Of a DNA stretch of 64,000 nt, positions 45,600-54,823 are shown piece after piece (position 1 is the first letter of the stretch; every line of letters begins with the position of its first letter). The notes under the pieces were generated by a model. It did no database searches, was not told where the DNA came from, and was given only the letters and a program-made list of their open reading frames with translations. The stretch comes from Clostridium saccharobutylicum DSM 13864. Its GTDB lineage: Bacteria > Bacillota > Clostridia > Clostridiales > Clostridiaceae. The position numbers were made by a program, and so were the translations under genes. The stretch lies in NCBI RefSeq assembly GCF_000473995.1, contig NC_022571.1, positions 4,619,416 through 4,683,415 of the forward strand, read 5' to 3'.

Positions 45600-45679
45600 T
45601 TGATAACAAGACATATGAATTCCTACAAATTGAGAAATATCATTGATTTTTTAATCTCATAAGTTTCAATCCGAACAAT
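45600..45679. repeat. Repeat C, copy 2
   Basis: TTGATAACAAGACATATGAA ... TCATAAGTTTCAATCC, matching 5650-5725. It lies in the 570-bp gap upstream of the 964-residue protein gene. Apart from this and the family A copy at 45848, the gap shows no gene. Confidence 0.6.
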
Positions 45680-45847
45680 ATTATTACCTATTTAATCTTC
45701 ATAATATTGATTATCATTGCAAAACTTTATAACTAAAAATATAATCTTCTATTTTAAATTCCTTATAATTTTATGCCCAGTATTCCCCATACAAAGACTA
45801 ATATTGCTTTTATGTATATTATCGTACAAGTTTCCTATAACTATATA

Positions 45848-45946
45848 AGGCACAATCAAAAAACAATACACCAATATGCTTGCTTATTTAATATCAGACA
45901 AAAAATAAGCGTCACACCTTTAGTCTATTATTTTTTTCATGTGCCT
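45848..45946. repeat. Family A repeat, shortened copy
   Basis: 99 bp, AGGCACAATCAAAAAACAAT to TTATTTTTTTCATGTGCCT, with an inner stem CTTGCTTATTT / AAAATAAGC unlike the other copies. Confidence 0.7.
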
Positions 45947-46011
45947 AATTCCTCAAGTGATAATCAAGAAAATAACTTTCTTAATTATCATACTGAGGCG
46001 ATCATTAAAAA

Positions 46012-47640
46012 TTAATTACTCATTGCTCCAGCAGTGTCAAATGTATATGATTTTCCATTGATAGTAGCTGTTCCAGTTTGCATTGCTCCATTTGAATTTA
46101 AGTAATATTTCTTAGTACCTTCTTGTAACCATCCTGTTCTCATTGAACCATCTGCATTTAGATAGTACCAAGTTCCAGATAGGTTAACCCAGCCAATTTG
46201 CATAATACCATTTTCATCCAAATAATACCACTTATAATCCTTTGATAACCAACCTGTTTTCATATTTCCTTGATCATCTAAATAATACCAATGATTATCA
46301 TTTATATAATAAAACCATTTTCCTTTTACTTGATCACCCTTATCATCATAATATTTCCACTTATCGCTTACTGTATCTTTAACCCATTTACTAACTACTG
46401 TATTATTGGATGTAGTTTGATTTGTGGAATTATTATTTGTGTTAGTATCATTAGTTGTTGTATTACTTGTAGTATTTGTTGATGTATTGTTTGCAGCATC
46501 TGTTGATGTATTATTAGTTGTGCTATTTTGCGAAACTGTTCCTCTTGTTACATTAAGAGTATAAATTCTTTGTTCTCCATCACTATTTTTAACTTTAACC
46601 TGAATTTCCTTTGTTGAATTATCATCTAAATTTACAGTTTTTTCATAATCCGAATCAACTTTACCACCATTAACTTTTACTGTATCATTATCATCTTGTG
46701 GTTCAGCTTTAATTGTAAGTTTATTCACAGACGAATCAACATTTACATTGTATTTCGTTACTTGTTTATTGTAGTCTAACTCAACATCACCATTATTTAA
46801 TTTTAAATCTTTTAAATAAATCTTATCTTGAGTTGTATCAATATCAGAATTGTCTGTTGTTGTATTGCTCTTACCACCTCTATAAATATTTAGAGTATAA
46901 GTATTTTCATTGCCGTCATCATCAGTAACATTTATTTCAATTTCATTTGCACCTTTTCTTAAATCCACTGTTTCTTGATAATCATCGTCTTCAGTTACTT
47001 CATCCCCTGCAATTTTCACTGTATAAGATTTTTTACTTGGCTTAGCAGTAATCTCTATTTGATCTACAGACGAATTAACATCTACATCATATGAAGTTTG
47101 TGATTTAGAAAATGAAATATCACCATAATCTAAAGAAATCTTAGATAGTTGAACATCATTTGTAGAGTTTGTCTTTCTTTCTACTACAATTTTATATTCT
47201 TCAATAACATTAGTTTTTACGTTATTCTTATCAAATTTTGACTCTTTATATGTCCTTACATATAAAGTATTAGTTCCTTTATCAAGATTAATTTCTTCTC
47301 CAGAATCAAATGGAGTTCCTGTCTTACTATCATCTTTAAATACTTTAGTTACATAATTGCTATTTGTATCAAAAGTAAAATTAATACTTGATGATGATGT
47401 TTTTACATAATAAGTGTCTGTACTTGCTTTAAAATTAGTAGTATCTTCATAATCCTCATCTTCATACAAATTTAATTCATTATCAGTAGCAGCTTTATTT
47501 ACTTGAAAATTATCTATAACTGTGCTTGATGCATATGCCTTTGTAATTCCTGTAATATTCATATATTTTGTTGGTTCAATTGTTGAAAAAGCACTAACTG
47601 CTAGTACAACTGCAATTATTCTTCTTATTCTTTTATTCAT
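46012..47640 (-). CDS. Secreted cell-wall-binding protein with cadherin-like domains (542 aa)
   Basis: Signal peptide 1 to about 38 (AYAS). Three cadherin-like beta-sandwich units follow: about 45-155, 158-255 (ending YTLNIYRGG) and 275-370 (ending YTLNVTRG). A low-complexity Asn/Thr linker (about 372-412) leads to six aromatic cell-wall-binding repeats, ending GTATINGKSYTFDTAGAM. It is probably a wall-attached adhesin or matrix protein; no ligand can be read from the sequence. GGGAGG before the start. It belongs to the same subgroup as the 382-, 477- and 756-residue proteins in this window. Confidence 0.87.
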   Translation of the reverse strand: MNKRIRRIIAVVLAVSAFSTIEPTKYMNITGITKAYASSTVIDNFQVNKAATDNELNLYEDEDYEDTTNFKASTDTYYVKTSSSSINFTFDTNSNYVTKVFKDDSKTGTPFDSGEEINLDKGTNTLYVRTYKESKFDKNNVKTNVIEEYKIVVERKTNSTNDVQLSKISLDYGDISFSKSQTSYDVDVNSSVDQIEITAKPSKKSYTVKIAGDEVTEDDDYQETVDLRKGANEIEINVTDDDGNENTYTLNIYRGGKSNTTTDNSDIDTTQDKIYLKDLKLNNGDVELDYNKQVTKYNVNVDSSVNKLTIKAEPQDDNDTVKVNGGKVDSDYEKTVNLDDNSTKEIQVKVKNSDGEQRIYTLNVTRGTVSQNSTTNNTSTDAANNTSTNTTSNTTTNDTNTNNNSTNQTTSNNTVVSKWVKDTVSDKWKYYDDKGDQVKGKWFYYINDNHWYYLDDQGNMKTGWLSKDYKWYYLDENGIMQIGWVNLSGTWYYLNADGSMRTGWLQEGTKKYYLNSNGAMQTGTATINGKSYTFDTAGAMSN

Positions 47641-47747
47641 ATTCTTCCTCCCATCCCTATATATCTACATTTTACCACCGCAATCCATACATTGTAAACA
47701 CCTTCAATGTAATGTTTAAGCACCTTTAAGGAAGATTTAATATTAAT

Positions 47748-48002
47748 TCGAACTTATGTGGTGACTTACCGAAAGAAGCTGCATTCTTTTTCTCGGTTGT
47801 TATATAACTTAGCTGTGGATTTCCATCAGCAGAAGTTATCTAATTAATGCATGCTCCTCAAGCAAGTTGAGGAAAAGCATGCATTAATTAGACAACTTCT
47901 GATTTTAGAAATCCACAGCCCAATTATCTGGCAACCGAGTAAAAGAGTCACACTTCTTTCGGTTAATCATCACATAATTCTAACTTCCAAGTTGTTTATC
48001 TA
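47748..48002. repeat. Family B long-hairpin element, clearest copy
   Basis: TTATGTGGTGACTTACCGAAA pairs with TTTCGGTTAATCATCACATAA. CTCGGTTG pairs with CAACCGAG, AGCTGTGGATTTCC with GAAATCCACAGC, and GCATGCTCCTCAAGC closes the apex. It ends TTGTTTATCTA. A solo family A end (GGAATGTGCCTTA) follows directly at 48010-48022 and abuts the stop codon of the next gene. Confidence 0.85.
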
Positions 48003-48020
48003 TGAAACTTGGAATGTGCC

Positions 48021-50138
48021 TTACTCCATAGTTCCATCTGAATTGAATGTGTATTTTGTTCCATTTATATATCTTGAACCTGTTACCATTGTTCCATTGA
48101 TATTGAAGTAATACCATTTTCCATTGATATTTGCCCATTCATTTTTCTTCATCTTACCAGTGGAATCATCCAAATAGCACCATCCATCTGATGAATATGC
48201 CCATCCTGTCTTCATTACTCCATTATCTCCAGCACAATACCAATTTCCATTATTTCTAAACCATCCTGTTTGCAATTCTCCTGATGAATCTTTAAAACAG
48301 TACCAGTTATCTCCTATTTGAAGCCAATCATTTGCTGCAGCGCCATTTTCCTTCAAATAATACCACTTATTATCTGACCATTTCCAAGTAGAAGACGCCA
48401 TGGAACCATCGCTATTAAAGAAATACCAATTATCATCAACCTTTAACCAATCTTTAGTCATTTTTCCATCAGCTTTTACATAATAATAGTTTCCTCCTGA
48501 CGTAATCCAATCTGATTTTTTAACTGCTCCGCTTGAATCAACAAAGTACCAATCGTCCCCGTCTTGAACCCATTGAGTAAACAATTCATATCCCTTATCT
48601 TTGTCAAAATAACATTTCTTATTATTAACAATCTGCCATCCGGTTTCCATAGCTCCGTCAATTCTATTAAAGTAATAAGTCTTGCCATCAATTGTCTGAG
48701 CACCTTTTGAACTTATTCCATCCTTATCGTAGTAATACCAATATCCATCTTTTTTAGCCCAGCCTGGATCATTATCAAACCTATCAAATACTTTATCCCA
48801 TGCTTTATTCACATCATTATTTTTATCATTAAGAGAATCATTTAAATCTTCCATTGCATCACTTAAATCTTTCATAGCATCTGTGATATCTTCAACTGTA
48901 TTATTTATTTTATCAATAGCATTATTCACCTTATTAGTTATATCAGTCTTTACATCTGGAATCATAACAAATGTAGATCCTTTCATCTGATTTTCAACTA
49001 ATTGTTTTGCTAAATCATTTAGCCCTAATTTACTTACAACAACATTAAGCATTTCCGCTTCAGGACTATCTACAGGTGCTACATATTTGTATGTTTTTTT
49101 ATCTGTTGTTGATGAATTTTTTAAATTTAGCAATAAACCTAAAATTGTTGTTTGTATACTTTGAGTTCCAGTATTAAAACTTATGTCTGTAGCATATCCT
49201 TTTAAATTATTAACTTCTGATGGAAAGTTTAGAATATTTAACCTTTTATCTTCGTCAGTATATAATGATTTAGATTGTTTAAACATGTTATATGCAGGAT
49301 TATTGATTACATATAAAGCATTATTCTGAGAATCAATTACATTTATATGCAAACCATCACAAACAACCTTATTTGTTGAAGAATTTAAATCAATTGATTT
49401 ACCATAAGTCCCATTATTATTAAGAGTTAAATTCTCTATTAAAGTTGAACTATTATAAGTTGCAATCCTTGTTTCTGCATTATAAGTATCCTGTGGATCT
49501 AATGCTATTCCAAGTATTCCACCAACCACAAACCCTTCTGCTTGAATAGTAGTTGGAGACGATGCTGTTAATCCATCATCACTTTTTAATTCTCTATATT
49601 GATATACAGTTACATTTTTAGCTTGTGACTCAATCATTTGCACTAATTGTGAATCCGACATTGAGTTTGCTTGATTTAACTCTTCTAACACAGTTGTTGC
49701 TGACGATTCCAAATCAGTTCCTGATTGTATCATATCATTGTTAGAAGTAGCTTGTCCCTTAACTTTCATTTCAGTTCCCTTGTTTTTAACTTTATTAACA
49801 CCTGCTATCATTTGAGAAATATTACTTTTTAATGTATTACCAATACTTAAAGCTGTTGCATCATCTAATGTATATGCTACACTTCCACACTCCTTAAATT
49901 CACTTATTACCGATGTGGAATATCCTGTTTTACTAGGTATCATTGCTTTAACAACAGTTTTCAATGCTTGATCTTGACTTTCCATCGCTACTGTATTTTT
50001 TTGTGTATCTATATTTATTACTGATTGATTGCTCTCTGCTGCATTTGCAGTTTGGCTAAAAATATTATTAGGAATAGCACTACTAATCCCTGTGGAAACC
50101 AGTACTAATGCCACTATTTTATTAATTCTTCTTATCAT
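48021..50138 (-). CDS. Secreted protein with novel N-terminal domain and about ten CW repeats (705 aa)
   Basis: Signal peptide 1 to about 33 (ANAAE). Residues about 45-430 form a mixed domain I do not recognise. It has an early helical part (IAGVNKVKNKGTEMKVKG), a beta-rich part (about 190-300) and an amphipathic helix rich in Asn/Asp near 415-450 (DAMKDLSDAMEDLNDSLND). From about 465 come ten or more aromatic cell-wall-binding repeats (GYWYYYDKDGISSKG, GDWYFVDSSGAVKKSDW). The stop codon sits against a solo family A end. AAGGCGGG precedes the ATG. Confidence 0.82.
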   Translation of the reverse strand: MIRRINKIVALVLVSTGISSAIPNNIFSQTANAAESNQSVINIDTQKNTVAMESQDQALKTVVKAMIPSKTGYSTSVISEFKECGSVAYTLDDATALSIGNTLKSNISQMIAGVNKVKNKGTEMKVKGQATSNNDMIQSGTDLESSATTVLEELNQANSMSDSQLVQMIESQAKNVTVYQYRELKSDDGLTASSPTTIQAEGFVVGGILGIALDPQDTYNAETRIATYNSSTLIENLTLNNNGTYGKSIDLNSSTNKVVCDGLHINVIDSQNNALYVINNPAYNMFKQSKSLYTDEDKRLNILNFPSEVNNLKGYATDISFNTGTQSIQTTILGLLLNLKNSSTTDKKTYKYVAPVDSPEAEMLNVVVSKLGLNDLAKQLVENQMKGSTFVMIPDVKTDITNKVNNAIDKINNTVEDITDAMKDLSDAMEDLNDSLNDKNNDVNKAWDKVFDRFDNDPGWAKKDGYWYYYDKDGISSKGAQTIDGKTYYFNRIDGAMETGWQIVNNKKCYFDKDKGYELFTQWVQDGDDWYFVDSSGAVKKSDWITSGGNYYYVKADGKMTKDWLKVDDNWYFFNSDGSMASSTWKWSDNKWYYLKENGAAANDWLQIGDNWYCFKDSSGELQTGWFRNNGNWYCAGDNGVMKTGWAYSSDGWCYLDDSTGKMKKNEWANINGKWYYFNINGTMVTGSRYINGTKYTFNSDGTME

Positions 50139-50158
50139 ATATACCCGCCTTCCAATTT

Positions 50159-50277
50159 AGGCACATCCCCCAAAAATAATAAGTCCATTTGCTAGCCTAT
50201 TTTCCATGACAATTTACCTCCTTGCCTGATGAAAATATCCACATCAAATTGGACCTGTTATTTATTTTCATATGCCT
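50159..50277. repeat. Family A repeat, internally deleted copy
   Basis: 119 bp, AGGCACATCCCCCAAAAATA to TTATTTATTTTCATATGCCT. The middle part (the CCCGCTATGAG core) is missing. It lies just upstream of the 705-residue protein gene. Confidence 0.75.
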
Positions 50278-50364
50278 TATTTTCATGTATCTTATTCTAA
50301 TATTATATCACCTATATTAATCAGTTCAAATGTTCTTATACTCTCAAGTCTAATTTTTAGTTTT

Positions 50365-50772
50365 CTATAACAATTTATTTATTTGATAAATATATTCTTC
50401 AAAGTCCTTTAAATGACTTTCTATAATAATCTGTACAACTTTTAAATTTATTGCTCTATAATCATGAACTGCTATGTTTCTAAATCCAACCATAGATTTC
50501 ATTTTTTTATTTAACTCATTATCTATTATATTATTATGATTAAGTGCCTCAAAAGAATCCCTGCTATTCTGTGGAACACCTAATTTCTTTTCCGATACTA
50601 TATGCATCGCTAAGTCTATTGATGCTTCACATGCTCTTTGTATATTTAAAATTATTGAATCCTGCTTTGTATAATCATTTAGATTTTCAGGGTTATTATC
50701 ATACACTTCATTAATTCTATTCACACATCTTTCAATAGTCTCAATTTTATTTAAAATGACGTCCTTTCCCAT
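50365..50772 (-). CDS. hepT: HepT-like HEPN-domain toxin (RNase)
   Basis: A 135-residue all-helical protein. The HEPN active-site motif RX4HXY is intact in RNIAVHDY (near 98-105). In the HepT/MntA systems studied, this motif gives RNase activity and its Tyr is modified by the antitoxin. The gene overlaps the MntA-like gene by 26 bp, the normal order for this system being a coupled pair. It sits alone among cell-wall protein genes with family A and B repeats on either side, which fits acquisition as a small mobile cassette. Activity is inferred from the motif. Confidence 0.88.
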   Translation of the reverse strand: MGKDVILNKIETIERCVNRINEVYDNNPENLNDYTKQDSIILNIQRACEASIDLAMHIVSEKKLGVPQNSRDSFEALNHNNIIDNELNKKMKSMVGFRNIAVHDYRAINLKVVQIIIESHLKDFEEYIYQINKLL

Positions 50773-51199
50773 ATACAGATCCCCTTTCTTTAATTTTATT
50801 TAAAATAACTTCTCTTTCCTCGTTCAATAGAGCATACTCTTTTAGTGCCCTCATTTCAAAATACATACGTTTAGTATCATCGCAGCAGTATATATTCTTT
50901 CCAGTACCAACTACCTGTGCTCTAAAAACTGTAGATGATGTATTTAAATTTATAAGATCTACTTCCCTTTTAAAAATATCAGCCAATTCCTGTGCCTTCA
51001 TAAAACATACATATGGATCTACATCATTAATTGTTAAAAATGCAATATCAATATCGCTATCTTTCCTAAGTTCATTTCTAGATGCAGAGCCAAATAAGTA
51101 TATAACTATAGGATGAAATTCTTCATTTAAAATTTCAATAACTCTATTTAGTTGTGCTTCATCTAATTTTTCATATATAATTTCTGACATATCCCCCAC
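50747..51199 (-). CDS. mntA: MntA-like minimal nucleotidyltransferase antitoxin
   Basis: A 150-residue protein with the nucleotidyltransferase signature GSASRNELRKDSDIDI (about 37-52): a GS motif followed by DxD. A third acidic residue lies in KREVDLINL (near 82). MntA enzymes transfer AMP to the HEPN toxin and neutralise it. The first codon is GTG at 51199, four bases after AAGGAG; ATG at 51190 is also possible. It ends inside the toxin gene, so the two are translated together. Confidence 0.88.
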   Translation of the reverse strand: MGDMSEIIYEKLDEAQLNRVIEILNEEFHPIVIYLFGSASRNELRKDSDIDIAFLTINDVDPYVCFMKAQELADIFKREVDLINLNTSSTVFRAQVVGTGKNIYCCDDTKRMYFEMRALKEYALLNEEREVILNKIKERGSVYGKGRHFK

Positions 51200-51285
51200 T
51201 CCACTCCTTAATGTCCTTTCTACTTATTATATATTATAGCCAATTCAATTAAAACTAAATCTAAGGTAAAATGTAATTAAATAGG

Positions 51286-51440
51286 ATTATGTGGTAACTT
51301 ACCGAAAACATATACATATTTGTTCCATCGAGCTTATGAAATTTTCGCTGGAAGATTCTAAACGGGAGATTGTGCCCATTTCTGCATGCTCCAAATATTC
51401 ATTTTGACAAGCAGTAAACGGAACAACCTCCCATTTAAAA
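51286..51440. repeat. Family B element, left part
   Basis: TTATGTGGTAACTTACCGAAA, then CGGGAGATTGTGCCC ... GGAACAACCTCCCATTT. It is similar to the copy at 40985 and incomplete on the right. Confidence 0.6.
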
Positions 51441-51499
51441 TGTGTTTTAAAATACTTTAAAAAAATCTGTTTTTTCTTAGTAAAATTAAATATATATAT

Positions 51500-51771
51500 T
51501 ATGAAATAACTTTAAGCTTTGTAATTATATCAAAACTAGAAAGAAATGGTGCTCTTTTGTTGAGTGTTACATTGAGAAAAGGACTGTAGGATTTCTTCAG
51601 TAGAAGTTGTTCAATTTTAGCATGTCCTTAACTTGCTTAAGGAACATGCTGAAATTGGTACAACTTCTACTGGTAGAAATCCTCAGTCCTTTTCTCTAGT
51701 AACCGAAACAACAGAGCACCATTTCTTTCGTTGAATTACACCATAACTCTAAATTCTAAGTTATTTATCTA
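51500..51771. repeat. Family B long-hairpin element, near-complete copy
   Basis: AAATGGTGCTC (51544-51554) pairs with GAGCACCATTT (51714-51724). GGACTG pairs with CAGTCC, and AGTAGAAGTTGT with ACAACTTCTACT. It is closely related to the copy at 5740, from which it differs by paired changes. It ends AAGTTATTTATCTA, three bases before the stop codon of the next gene. Confidence 0.82.
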
Positions 51772-51774
51772 TAT

Positions 51775-54045
51775 TTAAATATTATTTAAGTTGATCCATT
51801 TACCATCAAGGAACATCATTCCTGTTTTCATCGCTCCATTATTATCAAAATAATAATTTTTGCCTTGTATTGTTTCCCATCCTGTTTTCATTTTTCCTGC
51901 ATCATCAAAATAGTACCATACTCTTCCGTTGTATAACCATCCATTTTTCATAGTACCATCATCATTTAAATAATACTTATTCTTATCGTAAGTTATCCAA
52001 CCTTTTTGCATAATGCCATGGTCATCCATGTAGTACCATCTTCCTCCATATAATGTCCAACCTGTTTGCATTTCTCCAAGATCATTGAAGAAATACCAGT
52101 TTCCATCATACATAGCCCAACAGTTTGATCTCATCGAACCATCACCTTGAAGATAATACCAATATCCTTTTTCATAAAACCATCCAGTAATCATTATTCC
52201 ATTTGGATTTAAGTAATAATAATTTCCATCAAGATTTATCCAGCCATTCTTGTCCAAGTAGCCATTAATGTCTAAGTGATACCATTGGTTATCATATTTA
52301 ACCCATGTATTTTTTTGTTGTACTCCAGCACCATTATAAAATGTCCAGTTATCGCCAACAAGTACCCATTGGTTTGTTCCTTCGATATCTCCTCTTATTA
52401 TACTTAATTTATAAGTAGTAGTTTTAGAAGTATCTTCACCTGTAACTTCTACTGTAATAAGATTAGCTCCTATGTTAAGTTTAACATAATCTGATGATTG
52501 TCCACTTGTATACTCTTTATTTTTACTATTTTCATCATTTGGATCAATTACTTTCATTGTCGCCTTATCATTTTGTGCTGTAAATGTAACTTTAACTTTT
52601 TCTACACTCCTAGCTACTTTTACACTATAAAGATAAGTTTCTGGATCAAATGTTGGAGACATTGTTCCATCAGTTACTGAAAGACCGCTTAAATTAACAT
52701 TATCCTTAGAATATCTTCTTGTAACATTTAACACATATGTATTACTATTATTCTTTGAATCTGTTACTTTTACATTTATAACATTGCTTCCTTCGTCTAA
52801 GCTTACATAATTTGAAGTAGCTCCACTTGGCACAGTCTTACCATTAACTGTAATAGTAGCATTAATATCTTCTGCTGTAGGAGTTACTCCTATTGACGTA
52901 ACATCATTCTCAACAATTACATTATATTCATAAATGCCTTTATTAAACGTTGGTGTAAGAGTTCCAGATGTTAAATTTAGAGAAGTAAGAGCTGCACTTC
53001 TAAACATCTCTGTTCTTGTTACCACAATTGTATAGACATTAGTATCTCCATTTGCAGTTGTTAACTCAACAGTAACAGTATTTTCCCCTTCTTTTAATTT
53101 AATATTTTTACTCTTCTTACCACTTGTAACAACACTATTATTTACTTTTATTGTAGTTGAATTATCAACTGATGTTGGTGTAAAAGATATTGTTGTCTGA
53201 TCTGTTGGAACTGTTAATTGATAATCAAATATATCTGAATTAAATGCTGGGTCCAATGTTCCTATTGATGGAACTAAAGATTGTAATTTTGCTTCACCTT
53301 TCTTAGAAATTACTAAAGTATATACCTTAGAAACACCAAGTTTAGTTACCTTTATACTTATTACATTATCTCCACCAACTAAATCAACAGTATTGCTGCT
53401 TGAACCATTTATTGTGCAAGTCATTGGAGTTCCATCACTCTCAACCAATTCTATTTTAGCACTTTTTACAGACGCCGCCACATTAGGTAAAATATACTTT
53501 CCTCCTATATCGGTTCCATAATTTAATGGATGAGGATCTATCTCTCCATCCAAAGTAACATTCATTTTTCCAAATTGTAATGTTGAATCTACCTCAAATT
53601 GCATAGTTAATGTGCTAGATTGTATATTTCCATTTGAATCCTGAACAGTAATTGTAAGATCAAAATCACTAGCATCAGTTATTGAAGAAATATTCCAATT
53701 ATAATTAGTGCCATTTGACTGCTTTTGCACTGACATACTATTAGGATTGCTACTTGCAACATCAGTAATAGTATAACCTGAACTTGGTACCAAATTAAAT
53801 GTTTGTCCTACTGGAAGTAATCTAGCAATATATTTACCCGAACTAGTTTTATCTATAGTTATCTTATTAGAATCTTCTATAGAATTACTTTTGTATAATG
53901 TTACTCCTTGTATTTGACTGACTCCAGAGCTGATAATTATGTCAGCACTAGCAGGTTTTATATTTCCTATTTGCACTGTTGCAACTAGCACAGTAAAAAC
54001 TAACAAATAAGAAATAATCTTTTTAAAACTAATTTTACCTTTCAT
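51775..54045 (-). CDS. Secreted cell-wall-binding protein with four cadherin-like domains (756 aa)
   Basis: I place the start at the ATG giving MKGKISFKK, with GGGAGG 11 bases upstream; a longer frame would begin inside a family A repeat. A signal peptide follows (to about residue 35, ASADI). After an Ig-like N-terminal part come four cadherin-like beta-sandwich units, each ending in a YTLVISKKG / YTIVVTRTE / YVLNVTRR / YKLSIIRG strand. Nine aromatic cell-wall-binding repeats close the protein. It is the largest member of the cadherin-like subgroup in this window. It probably acts at the cell surface in adhesion or matrix formation. Confidence 0.86.
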   Translation of the reverse strand: MKGKISFKKIISYLLVFTVLVATVQIGNIKPASADIIISSGVSQIQGVTLYKSNSIEDSNKITIDKTSSGKYIARLLPVGQTFNLVPSSGYTITDVASSNPNSMSVQKQSNGTNYNWNISSITDASDFDLTITVQDSNGNIQSSTLTMQFEVDSTLQFGKMNVTLDGEIDPHPLNYGTDIGGKYILPNVAASVKSAKIELVESDGTPMTCTINGSSSNTVDLVGGDNVISIKVTKLGVSKVYTLVISKKGEAKLQSLVPSIGTLDPAFNSDIFDYQLTVPTDQTTISFTPTSVDNSTTIKVNNSVVTSGKKSKNIKLKEGENTVTVELTTANGDTNVYTIVVTRTEMFRSAALTSLNLTSGTLTPTFNKGIYEYNVIVENDVTSIGVTPTAEDINATITVNGKTVPSGATSNYVSLDEGSNVINVKVTDSKNNSNTYVLNVTRRYSKDNVNLSGLSVTDGTMSPTFDPETYLYSVKVARSVEKVKVTFTAQNDKATMKVIDPNDENSKNKEYTSGQSSDYVKLNIGANLITVEVTGEDTSKTTTYKLSIIRGDIEGTNQWVLVGDNWTFYNGAGVQQKNTWVKYDNQWYHLDINGYLDKNGWINLDGNYYYLNPNGIMITGWFYEKGYWYYLQGDGSMRSNCWAMYDGNWYFFNDLGEMQTGWTLYGGRWYYMDDHGIMQKGWITYDKNKYYLNDDGTMKNGWLYNGRVWYYFDDAGKMKTGWETIQGKNYYFDNNGAMKTGMMFLDGKWINLNNI

Positions 54046-54068
54046 TATTAATACGTCCTCCCTATCTA

Positions 54069-54228
54069 AGGCACATTCAAAAAAATAACGAGTCCATCTG
54101 CCAAGCCAATTTTTCATCATGCTGCGTCAACAAATTCCTCTAATAGCCCGCTATGAGACAAATCCGCTTCCTTGCCTGATAAAAAATAATCATGACATTT
54201 TGGACTTGTTATTTTCTTTCATGTGCCT
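54069..54228. repeat. Family A repeat, full-length copy
   Basis: 160 bp, AGGCACATTCAAAAAAATAA to TTATTTTCTTTCATGTGCCT, nearly identical in layout to the copy at 24428. It is the leader of the 756-residue protein gene. A solo end (AGACACGTAAAAATAAAATA) follows at 54390. The rest of 54229-54590 is AT-rich without a feature. Confidence 0.85.
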
Positions 54229-54590
54229 AATTTATCAACATAATGAATACTATATTCTACAAAACCTAATATTATATACCATGAAAGTTAAGATTTATAT
54301 GTTCATGATATCATTATTTTCGACTATTTTAAAGATTTCTTTACATACATGAAATAAAATATAAATAAACAAATCAAGTCTTAGATTTAGACACGTAAAA
54401 ATAAAATATATGTATTCTAATTTATAAGTTCAGTTCTTAATTCCTATGTCTATTTGATTTTTTTGCTTTCATTACAATATACAATTTTTTTTTACAATAT
54501 TGGACCTTTTTTAACTTTAATTAAAAAACATACTAAATTATAAACAAACAAATTGTAATTAATTAATTTTTAATTATTTTTCAAAAAAAT

Positions 54591-54692
54591 AAAGACTATC
54601 TCAAAATACAAAATTAGCACAATATATTAATCGTTTTATACTAAAAATCATCAATAATATTGTACTAAACTCTATTTTGAGACAATCCTTTT
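54591..54692. repeat. Palindromic element D (MITE/IS-end-like), copy 2
   Basis: AAAGACTATCTCAAAATA and TATTTTGAGACAATCCTTT are inverted ends. Inside, TTAGCACAATATATTAAT pairs with ATCAATAATATTGTACTAA. The whole 100 bp is a long palindrome with no coding capacity, as expected for a small non-autonomous element. Confidence 0.6.
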
Positions 54693-54749
54693 TTATTACT
54701 ACACCATGAATATTCAATTTCAAACTACTGAAATATTAATGGTGTAGAA

Positions 54750-54823
54750 AAACAAAATATAAACTAAATTTAAACTTTAAAATATATTCCATACTAGAAA
54801 GTAAGTTACAAGTTGTTTATCTA
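54750..54823. repeat. Family B element, internal-deletion copy
   Basis: Only the two ends are joined: AACAAAATATAAACTAAATT ... CTAGAAAG, followed directly by TAAGTTACAAGTTGTTTATCTA. The whole hairpin interior is gone. The right end overlaps the stop codon of the 477-residue protein gene. Confidence 0.65.

Noticed and set aside
54046-54120. Longer N-terminus for the 756-residue wall protein
   Set aside because: The added residues are encoded by the family A repeat, have no ribosome site, and would hide the signal peptide.
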